Notes: generated by a model from the sequence alone, not told the origin. A DNA stretch of 64,000 nt from Dysidea avara (GCF_963678975.1 NC_089278.1:11869479-11933478), one strand, 5' to 3'. Shown: positions 13,301-26,400, counted from the first letter of the stretch. Made by a program: numbers and translations.

Positions 13301-15189
13301 AAATGTGCACCATCGTGTTCGGCATGGATAGGGGAATTGATTACTGGGTATATATCACCTTTCTTCACTACATACAAAATCAGCAAAGAAAGATCAATTG
13401 TGTACTACCATTGTGATGTGACATAAACAAACGCCCATAACTTGCATATCCTTGGGTCTACTACAACGAAATAAAAGCTTTTTGATCTCCTCTTGAGTAA
13501 GTGAATAAGATGATATCCAGGTTTTTGTTGTTAGCCCCTTTCTTCACTGAGACCAAAGCATTTTAAAAATTTATGGAATTTTTTAAATGTTTTATAATGT
13601 AAATTTAAGCTTACATGATTGCATCGGGCTTAACCAGTCACATATTTTAAAATCCATTTATAAATACTTTAATCTATCATTCTAAGTAGTAGTGAAGTAC
13701 TACTACAAAGAATATTTTCAGCAAGTTTTACGGCCCCTTAAACCAGAGATTCATGAAATTATAGGGTAGAAGTCATTCCTTTGCCTTATGCTATAACTCA
13801 AACCTTACACCAGCTGTACTGAAAGCTGACTAGCACTGGCACTAATCGAAGTGATTGTCACCACCACTGGCCATAATACTTTTTTGGACCAACAAAACTC
13901 AGAGTGTTTGGAAACCATACCTCACAAGGCAAGCCAAGGATAAGTGAGCATGATTCTATGGTGATATTTTTTTGGTCAGAAAAAGCCAAAACCTTCCACT
14001 ATACACTATTACTCTACCATATGATAGTATGCACAGCCTGTACACCAGTACTTATTAGACGGTCTCAAATTGCATAATGGTAAGTTTCAAAGTACATCTG
14101 AGGTTTAGGCGAGTGAAAATAAAAAGAATCCAACATAACATGAGCATCATACATACACCAATTGTAGATTCCTTGTTTCCTGTCACCCGCCCGCATGGTA
14201 ATTTTAAAGCCGCACGCAAATTTATAATTGCATTTGAAAGTCACATGACCTAAATATTACTACTGGCAGCGGAGTGACAGAGAGTTGTGTGGTCATGTTA
14301 TTGGAATAAGACTAGTACTGTCATGGTGTATTATTGGATAGATGGACTCTGATGTGAGCTTCAGATGTTATATTATTTAGTGTATGGCTCCAAATACCAG
14401 CAGTGGATCTCTTCAAGTAGCCTTGGTGAAATTTAAGATACGTTAATGAACACAAGTCCCATTCTCTATTAATGTGTGTGAAACATTCGAAAAATTTGCA
14501 CTGTTGAAGATGATGGTACAGAGTCAGGCTAGTGCTATAATAGCATGTGTCACCACGAGCATGACAAATGCCTTTCTGGCTGTGCAGGAAACACAGGGGT
14601 CTGCAATAATTCGAATCTAACCTTCTAGAGGTTTGAATCTTGTTGAATTCGAGTAAAATCTTTCAAATCACAACTAACATTGAATCTAGCTCTCCTGAAT
14701 CTGGCAGTTAATGGGCTCCCTTTAATATTACATAATAGGTTTTAACAATAAATAATAGCCGCCCACCTGCATGATATTTTTTTTGTCTGACTAGGACGGG
14801 AACAAGGAATTTACATTTTTTAGCCTTATAATAGCACTGCCTGTATATACATACCTCTAATTGCCACTGGTATTGTACCAAATAAACTCAACAGTCGATC
14901 TCTCTGGACATAATTCGGTGGAAAAGCTACATACACAAGCATCCATAGTGTGTATTCTAAATATTTCGAGCACATACCAAATTCCTTTACTTCTGGTTTT
15001 AGTTCTTTAAAATTTTTGGAACAAGCAGACACATCTCTTGCAGTTAGGTCGATGTACCGATACTACACACAATAAAGATAAAAAGTACCAATAGTGAATA
15101 CTTCTAGTCCCGTGCAAGATTTAATTTACAGGGCGAACCAACATACTCACCCCGCTAGGCATGATTCTCTTGACATGGTTTATGTCCAT
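7315..15189 (-). CDS. TSG101: ESCRT-I subunit TSG101 (Vps23), complete
   Basis: Eleven exons, all phase-consistent: 15189-15151, 15062-14978, 14926-14855, 12333-12170, 12086-11804, 11747-11544, 11080-10986, 10912-10820, 8693-8557, 8459-8357 and 7413-7315, for 457 residues. Residues 1-145 form the UEV domain (YRYIDLTARDV, FGTIPVAIRG, NSYNIPICIY, YLPYLNEWKQ). A Pro/Tyr/Gln-rich linker follows to about residue 282, then coiled coil, then the steadiness box (NLYAEENAIDDAMYFLGEAL, VFLK) ending LSRRQFIVKATIEKARLTAG. TSG101 recruits ubiquitinated cargo to endosomes for multivesicular body sorting and acts in abscission. The UEV lacks the ubiquitin-conjugating Cys as in the family. The start of exon 6 could instead be about 20 bases upstream. 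Length is close to other animal TSG101 proteins (about 390) plus a longer linker. Confidence 0.93.
10240..10790. repeat. Possible dispersed repeat in TSG101 intron
   Basis: This stretch shares short blocks in the same order with 44330-44960 (for example TGGTAGTAA followed by AGGG and GGTGG runs, then CCAGCAATCCA near the end). The similarity is patchy and judged by eye, so it may be an old transposon copy. Confidence 0.35.
12334..14854. other. Large TSG101 intron (2.5 kb)
   Basis: No coding exon is needed here: the exons on either side join in phase and the UEV sequence is continuous. Contents seen are AT-rich sequence, hairpin B at 12848-12887 and a short hairpin near 13690. Nothing else is recognisable. 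Confidence 0.6.
12848..12887. repeat. Micro-hairpin B (GTTCATAAT family)
   Basis: A 16-bp stem, AAGAGTTCATAATATT against its complement with one mismatch, and an 8-bp loop. Confidence 0.65.
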
Positions 15190-15322
15190 CGTTTCTTGCT
15201 AAACGGAAGAACTCAAACACCACTATATCTACACTACCGCCCAGACACTCCCGCGAACACACAACTCATCCGTTGAAATACAATTACATCATAGAGGAAG
15301 TCACGTGAATTAAAGCTGAATC
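15190..15322. promoter_or_regulatory. Bidirectional promoter interval, TSG101 / TBC1D15-like
   Basis: Only 133 bp separate the divergent start codons of TSG101 (minus) and the TBC GAP (plus). Both 5' UTRs and core promoters must lie in or next to this interval unless upstream non-coding exons exist. It contains a TCACGTGA E-box-like palindrome at about 15301-15308 and no obvious TATA box. Confidence 0.7.
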
Positions 15323-18300
15323 ATGTCGCATACAGCAGCAGCAACAGAAGATCCTGGCGAAGAAGAACATGTCGATGTTGGTGATAAAGACTCTGTCCAA
15401 TTCGCAAAGAAACATGTAAAGCCTTGTTTGTGTGGATGTACACCGTTTAACTTGTATGCTAATGATTTAGTACATTCTGTCGCCTTACATAGGTACTGTA
15501 CTCGGTTCCGCACGTGTATTTGCACATTCCGAATGAATTATCAGCTACTAAATTTGAACTCGAAGTAGAGGGTGTGGCTGAACTAGCGAAAAAAGGAGAT
15601 GAGTTCTTTCTATCATGGAATCCAACTGACCTCAGCCACAATGATGTGTCTTGTCTGTATGCTTCAGAGACTGATGCTTGGACTGTAGTGGACGATGGTG
15701 AGTATGTACTTGTTTGTGTGAGAGCATTGCATACGTGTGACAACATTTAAATATACTCTTGAGTGTTAAGTTACATTCAGAATTATCATTTCAAAATGTC
15801 TGCAGTATGGTGGGTATGTTTGTCCTTGTACTGGAGTAGATCATGAAGCAAATTATAAATGTGTTACAATATTGTTTTAGTTATACAGATGGAAGAATCA
15901 GCAGAGATTATTGAAGATAGACCTCATTATGATGTCACCAACCTTGATGCTCCAGATCCCATTCTCCACACCACATCCTCCTCCAAGTCACAGTCCACAT
16001 CAGCTACTGCTACAACCATAGGGAAACAGTCATTCAGTCAACCAACACCATCGCATAAACTAAAATATGAACCTTTTCTGCTTCCCCTAATAGAGCTTCA
16101 TTCTATCCGAGAGCATAGGCCTAGTGGACAAGGACATCCACACCTTTCATTTTATCTTAAAGATGGAAAGACACTTCCAATGTTACATTTCCATGATGGT
16201 GGCATTACTGGCTTATTTAAAGCATTGAGTCCTCGTTATGTTTATTTGCTGAGATCAATTAAAGATCCAACATTAATCACTGTTGAGGAGTTCTCTAAAT
16301 ATAATACTTCTACCAGCAAGTCTCATACTGGTGTACTAGCTAGTTTGGCAGAGTTTCCTGGCCATGAGTTGAAGGTAAGTGTACAGTTGCACATGCGTGT
16401 TTTGTATGACTCCATAATATGGTTGCTTATGTGTGTATGTAGTGATGGAAGGAGTATATATTACATTAATGCTGCCAAGGAATGCTTCTTTAGGGCTGAA
16501 ATAGATTATCTGCTGTATTCTTAATATTACTCTAATAGAACATTCATTACCTTGGATGAAAATACTGTAGATGTGCTATATACTGGTGTGCGTGTTACAT
16601 CCTATGTGTGGCCTGGTTGTGTGTTTATACGTGACATATGATGCTTACTCTTACAGCATGATGTCAAGAATGTTGTTGTGGGTGCTGGCTCAAAAGTTGC
16701 TGGGTTTTTTCGCAAGACATTGTTCAACGATAAACAACTGATTAGTAAGTCACTGTCATACTGTTATGTAACAAGCTTCCAAAATATGATTACACAAATT
16801 TACTAAAATATTTGCCATAAGGATTTCTTGCTGTGTAGCTAACAATTATACATCCATTTAGTTTCATAGTATCCATATAACCATATAGTCTTGCATGATT
16901 GAAGTTTGCAATCTCCAGGCACACCTCGACCAACTGTTACTTTGGAAACACCTGAGGAAGGAGAGGAGGCCGGTGGTGATTATTCTACCACATCCACTGC
17001 TACTACTGCTACCACATCAGAATATTCTGTATTTGGGGACTACACTATGATCCCAGCTGTTGAGGTAATAATGATAAGGTTATCATTAGTTTTATGTTCA
17101 CTTGCTGTAGAAATTGCCTCCTCGTCCATCTAAGATATCACGTCAGGATCCTGTGTCACGTGAGGAATGGGAGTCATTTCGTGATCAACATGGACGCATC
17201 TCTGATTCCAATAGAGAACAATTCCTAGGAAGAGTATTTTATGGAGTAAGAGTAGAGTCTGTGTTGTACACACACACATGCACACGCACATGCACACTCA
17301 TGCACACGCACACACACACAGAGTTAACTTGTGTTGTTTATACCTGTATGTCTGTTCACTATTTATGTAAACCTACTAGTGCTGTTGCCAAGATGTTAAA
17401 TTATTCAATCATTTTCCCTGCTTTTTTTGTTTGTTTGTTTGTTTGTTTGTTCTTGGATTATGTTCATGTTTGTGTTTTAGGGCCTTAGTCCTGATATTAG
17501 AAATGAGACATGGAAGTACCTGCTTGACTACATGCCATATGACAAGACCGACAGTGAACGTATGATGCTGAGGAGAGAGAAAGAGTGAGTGTACATGTGT
17601 CTATGTTGTCTGTACTGATATAGTACCATATGCCATTGTTGTCATTATTGGTACCAGTACTGTTGTATGTATTGGGTAACAGTTAAATCTATAAGCACCA
17701 AAATGACTTGGTGACACAATGTTTTGCCCCAAGTAAGGCATGGGTGAACTCCTATAACTATAAACCATACAATATAATTCATATATCAAAATACTCGCTA
17801 TAGTCCAAGCAATTTGATTATCAAGTTGTTGTTACACAATGGCAACCACCTTCAAAATGCGAAAATTGGCCTGGGAGAAACCACACATAAAATTTCACAT
17901 CTTATCAGTCCTGTACTGTTACATATACATCGCTAACCTGTTGACAGTTGAAATGATTATCTCCAAGTCTGGTTTTCAGGTGTTTTAGCAAATGCACATA
18001 TACACATGAGGCCACTTATTTGAGCCATGCAAAAGTAGCTACTTTAACCTATATAATCTGTCTCCTTGCTGTTTATCTTCATTAGTAGTGCCAATATCAC
18101 TTCGAAAAATCCTCTACCATCTTCTTATTGACTATCAAAAAGTGTGTATTGATTTCATCTTTCCCACTATCGTGCACAAGGTCCCTGTTCCCATTTACTT
18201 AAGGGTGTGACATTACAGGATAAGTGTAGGGGCTACTGAAACATTTGGCAAAAGCTACAGAGCACTTGTAAAGTGATGTTACAGGCGTTTATAATCGATT

Positions 18301-21300
18301 CCGCCATGTGGCCGTGAATTTTTTAAAAGAGAGTGCTGACCTTGCTGGGAACTTGCATGTAAATTGTAGATTTTTTAGTTCAAGGTTATTATGTTCAGCT
18401 TTTCCTTATCCATACCCTTTGCTTCGACTCACATTATCACTTTCAATGGGCAAACGTTGCTTGTGTGATCATTGCAAAATCACATGATAACATTTTTATC
18501 ATGGCACCTAAATATACTCATGAATTAGAATTAAATTTTAAACACTGACATTCATCTTGTTTCATTTTATATGAGCGTATTTGGAGCATAATGAAACACA
18601 ACTGAGCATAATTGGAACATATGAGGGAAATTTTGGAGTATTGTTCAAAATAGGCAATTTCAAAAGCATAGTAGGCTCAGGCCTTTTATTGTATACTCTT
18701 GAGAGTATAAATTCTGTAACAAATACTGTATGCGATTTCTTATGCATAGTACCATTTATTGAAACTGAATTCAAAAGAATTAAAATTAATCTAGCTGTGT
18801 CACTGCAGTATCTAAATAGAACTTGTGTTCCACTATAATAGAGATTTGTGTATCATAGGGAGGAGTACTTAATAATGAAGAAACAATGGAAATCATTTTC
18901 TGCTTTACAAATTAAAAGGTTTCGTCTGTTTAGGGAACACACACAGTTAATAAGTAAGTTGCACATTACTGTAAGTGATGTAAGGTTAAAATTTGGCAAA
19001 CTAGTAGAATTCATCATACCTTTATGTAATCGAACTTGGCTATGTTAGTATTGTAAATTTACCAAAGTTTTATCTGACAGGCTGATAAGACTTGCTATTT
19101 CCATGTTACAGTCTGTAGCATACTGTGTATTGTGTGTGTGTGTGTGCATAATGATACATACAAGTTCTGTGTTGTTTACAGATAAGGATGTGTATCGTAC
19201 TGATCGTGAGGTGGACATGTACAAGAAATCAGATTCTTTCTCATTAGTACAGTTGGAGGATATCCTGACCACATATGTGATCTACAATGTTGACTTGGGT
19301 AATAATATTATCATCATGCATGACTCGGTGTTGCAAATTACAATTATCATGCAGTATGCAGGGGCATGTTTCCTGGGTTTCCAGAAAACCCCCTTTGAAA
19401 TTTGTGCAGCAAGAACACCAAACCATCATAGTTTGGCTGTACAAATAGTACAGAAAAATGGGAATAAAGGAAAACTATGCAGTGCATGTAATAGGGAAGT
19501 TGGTTTTAGGGAGAACAAGAGTATCAATTTAATTATACAAGGTTAATAAAGATCGGGATGCTCTAATAGAGCAGTCAAAAGTACTCTAATAGAACATTCA
19601 TAATGGATTGCAGATATAATGTAAATACAAAACTAGAGTTTTTAATTGGAGAATTTGGATATAGCTATTTGGATCACTGCAATACTCCTGGCCAGCCATA
19701 AACAATAATATTGATTATTTGATTAGCATATATTGAAGATAGCATGTGTTAATAGTTTGTATTATCTGTAGAGCATGAGCTAGTAAATTTTGAAACATTT
19801 GATGTTCAAAATCTGTCATCAAATCTGGAACCAATGGATACTTCATTTTTTCAGACGATAATTGACAGCTGGGGTGTGTGGTGCCATTTCTTTCTTTTGA
19901 TGCTAGGTTCACCTGTCATAATAACTTTATTTTACAAAAAAAAAGTTAACAAACAAGTACACAAAAAAGTGGAGTTTTCAACTAGAGTAGGGACCATAGC
20001 CATCGATAAAAGGTACTGAAACAAGTTGGAGTAGTGCATGATATTAAATCACAGCAAACAATAAGAAGTGTTATTTCCCTACTGTCATAGATACTATACT
20101 AATAACACGGGATTGGAAGCTCCGTTTCACATGCCAGCATTCCTCATTGTACTGGAAGCAATTAGTTTGACAGTTGTGTCATGTCATTTGTTAGGTTGCT
20201 ATCTCGATTGCTATGCTCTACTATCACAGGACGGGATTTGGCACTTGTTCCATGAGCTGCAAGTTCCTCCGTATAAAACCAAGAACTGTAATTGCTACAC
20301 TAAGCCACTCTTGAATCACTTAGCTTTGCCGTTTCAGCAATTGTCTGGATGACACTTAGAAATACCCAAATCAGGTACAGAAACTATGTGACTTCTCGCT
20401 TGGTTAGCACCTAAAAAAAAGCGTTACGCGTGGCACAAGCCATTTAGAATTGTCTCTAGTTGTCACTGTATGTCTTCAAAGACTTGGCAACAGTACGGTT
20501 TCGTGGTGTCGCCCAATTTACATTGTTCTACAAGGTAATTTGAGCTGAATTGCATAGAAATACTCACTCATATATCATCCTATACACTTATCTTGGTTCT
20601 TCACTACCCTTAGCGAAGTTGGTATCTAAATAACCAGATTTTTTAGTCCTTCACCAACTGAAAGGCAAGTCCGCGAAACTACAAGGAGTGCTTATTTGGA
20701 ATATACACGTTATATTGAGTCCGCAAATGGAGCTTCCAATCCCGATAGTATCTATGCTACTGTGCATTTCTATTATGATATCTTGAGCACAGTAACTTCT
20801 TATTGTTTTACTGTGATTTAATATCGTTTACAATTTCAGCTTGTTTCAGTGCTTTTTATCAATGTGCTATGGTCCTAATCTAGTTGAAAATTCCAATTTT
20901 TTGTGTACTTGTTATAACTACCTTCAAACTTGACTGTTGCATACATAATACTGTTCTCTATTAGGGTATGTACAGGGAATGAGTGACATGCTGGCTCCCA
21001 TACTGTATGTGATGGATAATGAGGTGGATGCTTTCTGGTGTTTTGCTGGTCTCATGGAACAAATGGTTAGTTAGCCATTTTTAATTGCTGGATGAGGTAC
21101 ATGAACTGACTATATTGTCAAGTTTATGAATACATTTTATTTTATATTTGTAACATGGGAACAAGTGATTTTCCTGCCCAGAGGCTGAGGGCTGAGGGCA
21201 TACATATAGGCAAATCACGAGTGCCCATGTTACAGCTAATATGTAACACTTCTGTGTAGGCTGATAGCCTTAATGCCAATACGAGTGTAACCACTGGATT

Positions 21301-22886
21301 CAGATTATATGCATGCCTGAAAGATTCGATTATGTTTGGGCAACAAGTAATGTTGTAGCTACCATTGTTACAATAAACGGCCGAGTCCTACGGATATCAC
21401 AGAAAAAACAAGTAGGGCAAATATTGGGGAATTTACAAGTGTTTTAATGCTTTTGCGTTGTTTAAAGACTAATCCCAATGTACACTAAAGACCTAAAGAG
21501 GTAAACTTCATTATAGAGTGGTTAACTCGTGTCGTCCGTAATGTGGGCTTGTCCGCATTCAAAAACGTGCTGAAACGCTTTACAAGACTAGCTCTCACCA
21601 GTACCATTTCCCAACCTATAGAACGGCAAGATACTGAAACACCTTCATTTGAGTGCTTCTTGTGCCAACACTTTAATTTATGGTAATCATCACATGAGCA
21701 TTAATTTATTCCCACAATCAATTTCGGTCTGAGCTTGTATAAAACAAACAGAGGGCGGTCCACTACCTCATCCACATCAAGCCATGCTTGCTTTGATGAA
21801 AGTAGCTTGCTATTTTTGAAGTGCAACCACTTTACTGGGATACATTTCAATGTACACCAGTGTACATTTAGATGTCTCCCTATAAAGAGGTATACATGAC
21901 AAATGTATCCTCTGGAATTCCTTTGATCTGAGTTGTCAAAGTGTTGCATATAACTGTTTAGCTGATACCCTACATTAAGTGAGTACTAGCTGTGTTTGAA
22001 ATGAATCTGGCTATAACATTAATGTAAAGTGCAAGCATAAGTATGTGTCAATGTTACGATAGATGCAATATTTTGAGCTAACCCAAGAACACACTAAGGC
22101 AAGAATTAAGAAGTTACGTACCCTGGTGATGATCGTGTGTCCTGTACTCTATGACTTCCTTGGTAAGTAGTTACTATCACTGTGACCATTAGTGTTAGTA
22201 CCTGAGTGTTTGATTAATGGTTTAATCTGTAAGATATCAAGATTTGTGATGTTTTCTCATCTTCTAGTCAAGCACAATGCTGACAACTTGTACTTCTGTT
22301 TCCGTTGGTTACTGGTATCTTTTAAGCGGGAGTTTAACTACGATGGTGTGATGAAGATTTGGGAGGTTAGTTATATACTCCTGATCTCAGCTAAACTATA
22401 CGTCTTATCAAGGTCATCTGGACTAACCGGTTGTCAACTGACTATGCATTGTTCGTAGCACTGGCCATATTAGACAGGGAGGCTAAGACAATATGTCATC
22501 CTGATAATGATTTTAGTGATATATTGAAGGTATTAATTATTACTGCAGCAAATCTACTCTACATAATTATGTGTACTTGTACAACTGTAATGTTTAAACA
22601 ATAATAGCTAGAAGGCATGATATATATAGTACTGTATATTGGAGATGTACTCTTTTATAATCAAAATTTGTAGCATATCAATGGATTAGCCTACACCATG
22701 GATATCGGTGAACTACTGGAACTAGCTGAGTGCTACGTTATACAGTTATCACAGCATAAGAGTCTGCCTGCAGAAATTAGGAACGTCATTAGAGATCCTT
22801 TGCCAGGAAGACAGGTAATACCATGGCAACATGATCTAACAACTAGAAGTGTCCTGTTGTCAGAGGCTTCCGAAGATTATAGCTAA
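15323..22886 (+). CDS. TBC1D15: TBC1D15/TBC1D17-type Rab GTPase-activating protein, complete
   Basis: Fourteen exons: 15323-15415, 15493-15697, 15881-16374, 16657-16744, 16919-17064, 17111-17245, 17481-17584, 18859-18953, 19182-19298, 20965-21065, 22063-22162, 22268-22365, 22413-22529 and 22674-22886. They join in phase to 701 residues. The N-terminal part matches the Rab-binding region of this family (LPMLHFHDGG). PVSREEWESF leads into the TBC domain at about residue 388. Both catalytic fingers are present: arginine finger in INKDVYR (Arg459) and glutamine finger in YVQGMSD (Gln496). YFCFRWLL, FKREF and LAILDREAKTI continue the domain. Family members inactivate Rab7 and act at late endosomes and mitochondria. 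The choice between TBC1D15 and TBC1D17 cannot be made, since the vertebrate split is later. The intron at 19299-20964 carries a nested repeat. Confidence 0.92.
17261..17455. repeat. Microsatellites in TBC gene intron
   Basis: An imperfect CA-rich tract (about 17261-17320) and a TTTG tetranucleotide run (about 17418-17452) lie in the intron between exons 6 and 7. A further TG run occurs at about 19127-19147. Confidence 0.8.
19930..20930. repeat. Fold-back element split by a MITE
   Basis: Outer arms at about 19938-20070 and 20785-20915 are inverted repeats (shared blocks include ATATTAAATCACAG and CAAGTACACAAAAAA). They surround the 7-bp-duplication MITE at 20086-20756. The simplest reading is an older hairpin element into whose loop a second element jumped. 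Confidence 0.7.
20086..20756. mobile_element. P-like MITE 1 (7-bp duplication CTACTGT)
   Basis: This 671-bp element has inverted ends CATAGATACTAT plus GGGATTGGAAGCTCC at both sides, with an 11-bp insertion in the left one. The flanks 20079-20085 and 20757-20763 are both CTACTGT. No ORF of note is inside. The same terminal signature bounds the elements at 28738-35489 and 36897-37476. It lies in an intron of the TBC gene. Confidence 0.8.
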
Positions 22887-24831
22887 TGTGATGACTGTTA
22901 GTTTTATAGCATATATTATATTATATAAAAACATGTTTATTGAATTTATGTATTGTATACACATGATATTCTTGATATTGTGTGTGTGTGTTGTATACTT
23001 CAGATCTGTACATCTATAAGTATCTGTTATCCTTTTTTATTTGTATAGTGCATGATATAAGTAGCTGATGTAATACTCCATGTATGTGTGGCGTTATGTA
23101 CCTTGTATTTCTACTGTTAATCACCACTGTGTGATTATCATGGCTACTATGATTATGCATAGGGTATACAACACTGGTACATTATTCTTCAAGCACAAAA
23201 TTTATAGCAATAATAAAGCAGCTAAGCAACAATTTTTGCAAAAAAAAACCGTTCACTATATAGCACTAAAATTTCTGTGAAAATTGAGTAAGGTATACTG
23301 AGACAGGGTCAAATTTGAAAACATTAATTCTAGCAGGTCTGGAAGCCATATAAGTATATTAAAATTGTCTTGGTTACTAAGCATGAATACAGAAAATCTT
23401 TCAAAATGTGGTAAAATAAAGGTGCCAAGTAAAAGTACAGGCACACCCTAATAGAAATAATATGTTGTGCATCTATGGCTTCATGTAATGATCCTCATTT
23501 GCTTCTGAACATTACAACCTAATGGCCTGGATGGATCTTTGTTTCCCTTGTATTGACCATCCTTTGTTGACATTTCAGTACGTTTACTATTGAGCACTTT
23601 TATGGCTTTATATACATTTGTTGGGTTCTTTGTGTGTGATGTTGGTAATTTTAATTCTACCCTATCTAATATGAGATGGTATGAATCAATCAACCAACTT
23701 TGGTGCTTTTATTAAAAAGTGAATGGTTTCTTACTTAGCCACTCTACTACAATAGCATATAGATTTGTATACACAATAAGGTGATTAATTTATTGACAGC
23801 GACAGGGGGTCTGAAGTTTCCAGAGACTGGTCAAGTAAGATTGAGAGCCTAATAGAACACGCAACAGCCATTATTATTCAGAAAAGTGCCTTCAGTTGAA
23901 TCTTAAGCACTTTGATAAATTGTGATTTTTTTTTTTGAGTTCATTTCAGGCTTTGTTTCAATTCAGGCTTTGTTTCTGATTGTTAGACATTGTTTCAGTC
24001 TAATTAGTACAGTACGTAATACTGCTATGTCCTCATAAAGGAATTTTAAGACTACACAGCTTTAACAGGAAAGTGGTGGTACTACTATAACCAGGAGCAT
24101 ATGAGCCACCGCTTCACAGCTCATAAGCTTCTGCTACAACAAAATTAATAAATTAGGGGATTACTTCGAAGCTAAAGTAGGCACCTCTAACACTTTGTAT
24201 TGTTTTTTCCCCATTATCAAACACTTTAGATGTTTACTGGCTATGATCCTACTATACAGTAACACTTGTTCGTTAATTTTTTTTTGTGGTTATTATCATT
24301 AGTGAACTTCTATAGTGGCATATCAGAAAGCTATATATACTGGACAGATAAAATTATAACTAAGCAAAAATTAAGTAGCTGTACTGCTAGTTTCTGACTA
24401 TGCTCTGCCCATGCATTACAAAGAGAATGATACATGATATAACATACTAGAAAATGTGTGCATACTTCTACTACTGGTGGCATGGTGAAAAGGTGATTTC
24501 CACTTTATTCAGGGAGTGAAAGCTAGATCGATCATGGGCTGTAATCAGTACTGTCAGTACCCCCTATAGATTGTTTGCTTTCTCACACTAAAGCATATAC
24601 AGGCATATAACTTCCTTTCTACACAAGTTTAGCTATAATGCATGTAGCTAGGCTCTGGTATAACAGGAATGAAAACTGGTCACCAGCCAGGCATGTAATT
24701 TGAAATACTGCAAACATGAGTTGTGTAATTTCTAAAGTTGCAAATTGTATAGATACAATTCCTACAAACAATGCAATATAGTTTAATGAAAACTGTGAAC
24801 TGTTAAGAACCAAAAGTATGAATAGGGTCAC
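22887..24831. other. Intergenic, converging genes
   Basis: This 1.9 kb lies between the stop codons of the TBC GAP (plus) and the BTB gene (minus). It should hold both 3' UTRs. I see no splice-supported exon or RNA gene, only AT-rich sequence. Confidence 0.6.
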
Positions 24832-26088
24832 TCATTTCCTATGTAGCAGAATCTGATCATTGTTATGGAACAGTGATACACAGAAATACAATTCATCATC
24901 ATCTATGGGAACTGACATGGATTTGTTTCCTATTTTAGCACGTATTCTTTGATTATGAACAAAAATAGACCCATCCACTTCTTTCCCTATTGAAATATGA
25001 TTGGCATTCATTTTGACTGAATGACGATATTCGTGAAAGTAATGTAATTCAAAGGTTATCTTGGTCTTGTCATTACACTGCTTTATGAGTACTTCAAATA
25101 TTATAGGGTTTTCTTCTGTGGGACATATCTGAAGTTCAGTACTGCTGCCATACATGTCACCAAAGAGTTCTGATGGTGGTCCAATCTTTGTAATTAGAGT
25201 GCCCTTAGGTATACATTCAACATTTAGTTCAAAAGAATTCTCAGGTCTGAAATGGAAATAGTAATTTCTCAGTTCTACTTGCTCTTCAGGGCCATCATAC
25301 TTGTCACCATTGTGATACTTTAAAGCAGCTTTGTAAAGACCTGAATCAGCCATTCCTGTAGGAAACACCTTGTTGAGTATATCGGTCTTACAGATTAGTG
25401 GGTAACGGATCTGTTTGAATACTGATTTAATATCATCATCACTTAACTTTTCTTGTTGATGCTTATACCACTCAACAACTGCAAGGAACAAGGCCATTTC
25501 CCCAACTTTGAGCTCATATGAGCTTACAAAGGTAAGCATGACTGTAAGTGGTAAGGAAACAAACCCTACTGTATAAATGACTTTTTTAGCTTTTACTTCC
25601 ATAAACATGATGCATCTTTCAAGGAGCAAGTCATAGTCATGTTCTGCTGCAAATTCAGCAACACTAGAGAAGTTATCAAGATCTAGTGCATTGCTAATTG
25701 ATTCACTGCACAAGTCTATCAGTTCATCAATAGCAAAGTATCGGGCAGCTTGTAATAGGTAACAACACTTTTCCACACTCACTTTTATGTGGCCAGTGTA
25801 CATAAAGAAAAGCAACGTGTCCAAAGTTGCTGTATCTATATTTGGCAGGTGTATCTCTTTCTGACCACCCTCTTTCATGTCTCCACACAACATGGCATGG
25901 AACACTGGTGAACCAGCAGCTAGTATCATCTTGTGAGCACCAACAAGATCACCATTAGAAGTCTTGAATGTCACATCATGTGTACTGGGATCTTGTAGTA
26001 CTGAATAAAACACATTAGCACACCAGTATGTATCATTACTTTCGCAAGCTTCTTCTCCTTTTGAATCAACTTCAGAACTTGATGATTC
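24832..26088 (-). CDS. BTB-BACK domain protein, first exon not found
   Basis: One large exon from an acceptor at about 26088 to the stop at 24832. The frame stays open through the Met at 26013 up to the acceptor TTATAAACAG, so the start codon is probably in an upstream exon I could not place. The sequence begins with a Ser/Glu-rich stretch, then a BTB/POZ domain (DPSTHDVTF, AHKMILAAGSPVF, LLFFMYTGHI, CCYLLQAARYF), then a BACK-like helical region (WYKHQQEKLSDDDI, IRYPLI) and a beta-rich C-terminal domain of about 140 residues with no Kelch repeats. BTB-BACK proteins commonly act as Cullin-3 substrate adaptors; the C-terminal domain would then bind the substrate. That role is inference. Confidence 0.82.
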   Translation of the reverse strand, partial: ESSSSEVDSKGEEACESNDTYWCANVFYSVLQDPSTHDVTFKTSNGDLVGAHKMILAAGSPVFHAMLCGDMKEGGQKEIHLPNIDTATLDTLLFFMYTGHIKVSVEKCCYLLQAARYFAIDELIDLCSESISNALDLDNFSSVAEFAAEHDYDLLLERCIMFMEVKAKKVIYTVGFVSLPLTVMLTFVSSYELKVGEMALFLAVVEWYKHQQEKLSDDDIKSVFKQIRYPLICKTDILNKVFPTGMADSGLYKAALKYHNGDKYDGPEEQVELRNYYFHFRPENSFELNVECIPKGTLITKIGPPSELFGDMYGSSTELQICPTEENPIIFEVLIKQCNDKTKITFELHYFHEYRHSVKMNANHISIGKEVDGSIFVHNQRIRAKIGNKSMSVPIDDDELYFCVSLFHNNDQILLHRK

Positions 26089-26239
26089 TGTTTATAAAAG
26101 CAAAGAACATTAGGAAATCAATGACTAAAAAGCTTTCAAAAAGCCAAGGTATTGAAATCAAATGTGGCAGCCAAGAAATGAGATGCCAATACTATCATTA
26201 TTTGACATTAATAACATTGTTTGTCACCATCAATTTTTT

Positions 26240-26400
26240 ATTCATTAAGGCTTTACAGCACAAGTGATGAAGGTCTGTAGGACACCTGGTCCTACAGCCT
26301 GTCTCAAGTTGTTACAGAAAGTGTGTTTGAAAAGGTGGAGAAAGGAGAAAAAATCCATGACTGGACCTAGGCAGCCTCGAACCAATGAATTCACAATAGC
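26240..26400 (-). repeat. SINE-like element, minus orientation
   Basis: Reverse complement of the family duplicated at 61525-61995. It carries the B-box-like GGTTCGAGGC followed by CCTAGGTCCAGTCATGG, and the shared tail CACTTGTGCTGTAAAG with a weak AT-rich end. It lies just upstream of the BTB exon. Confidence 0.55.
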
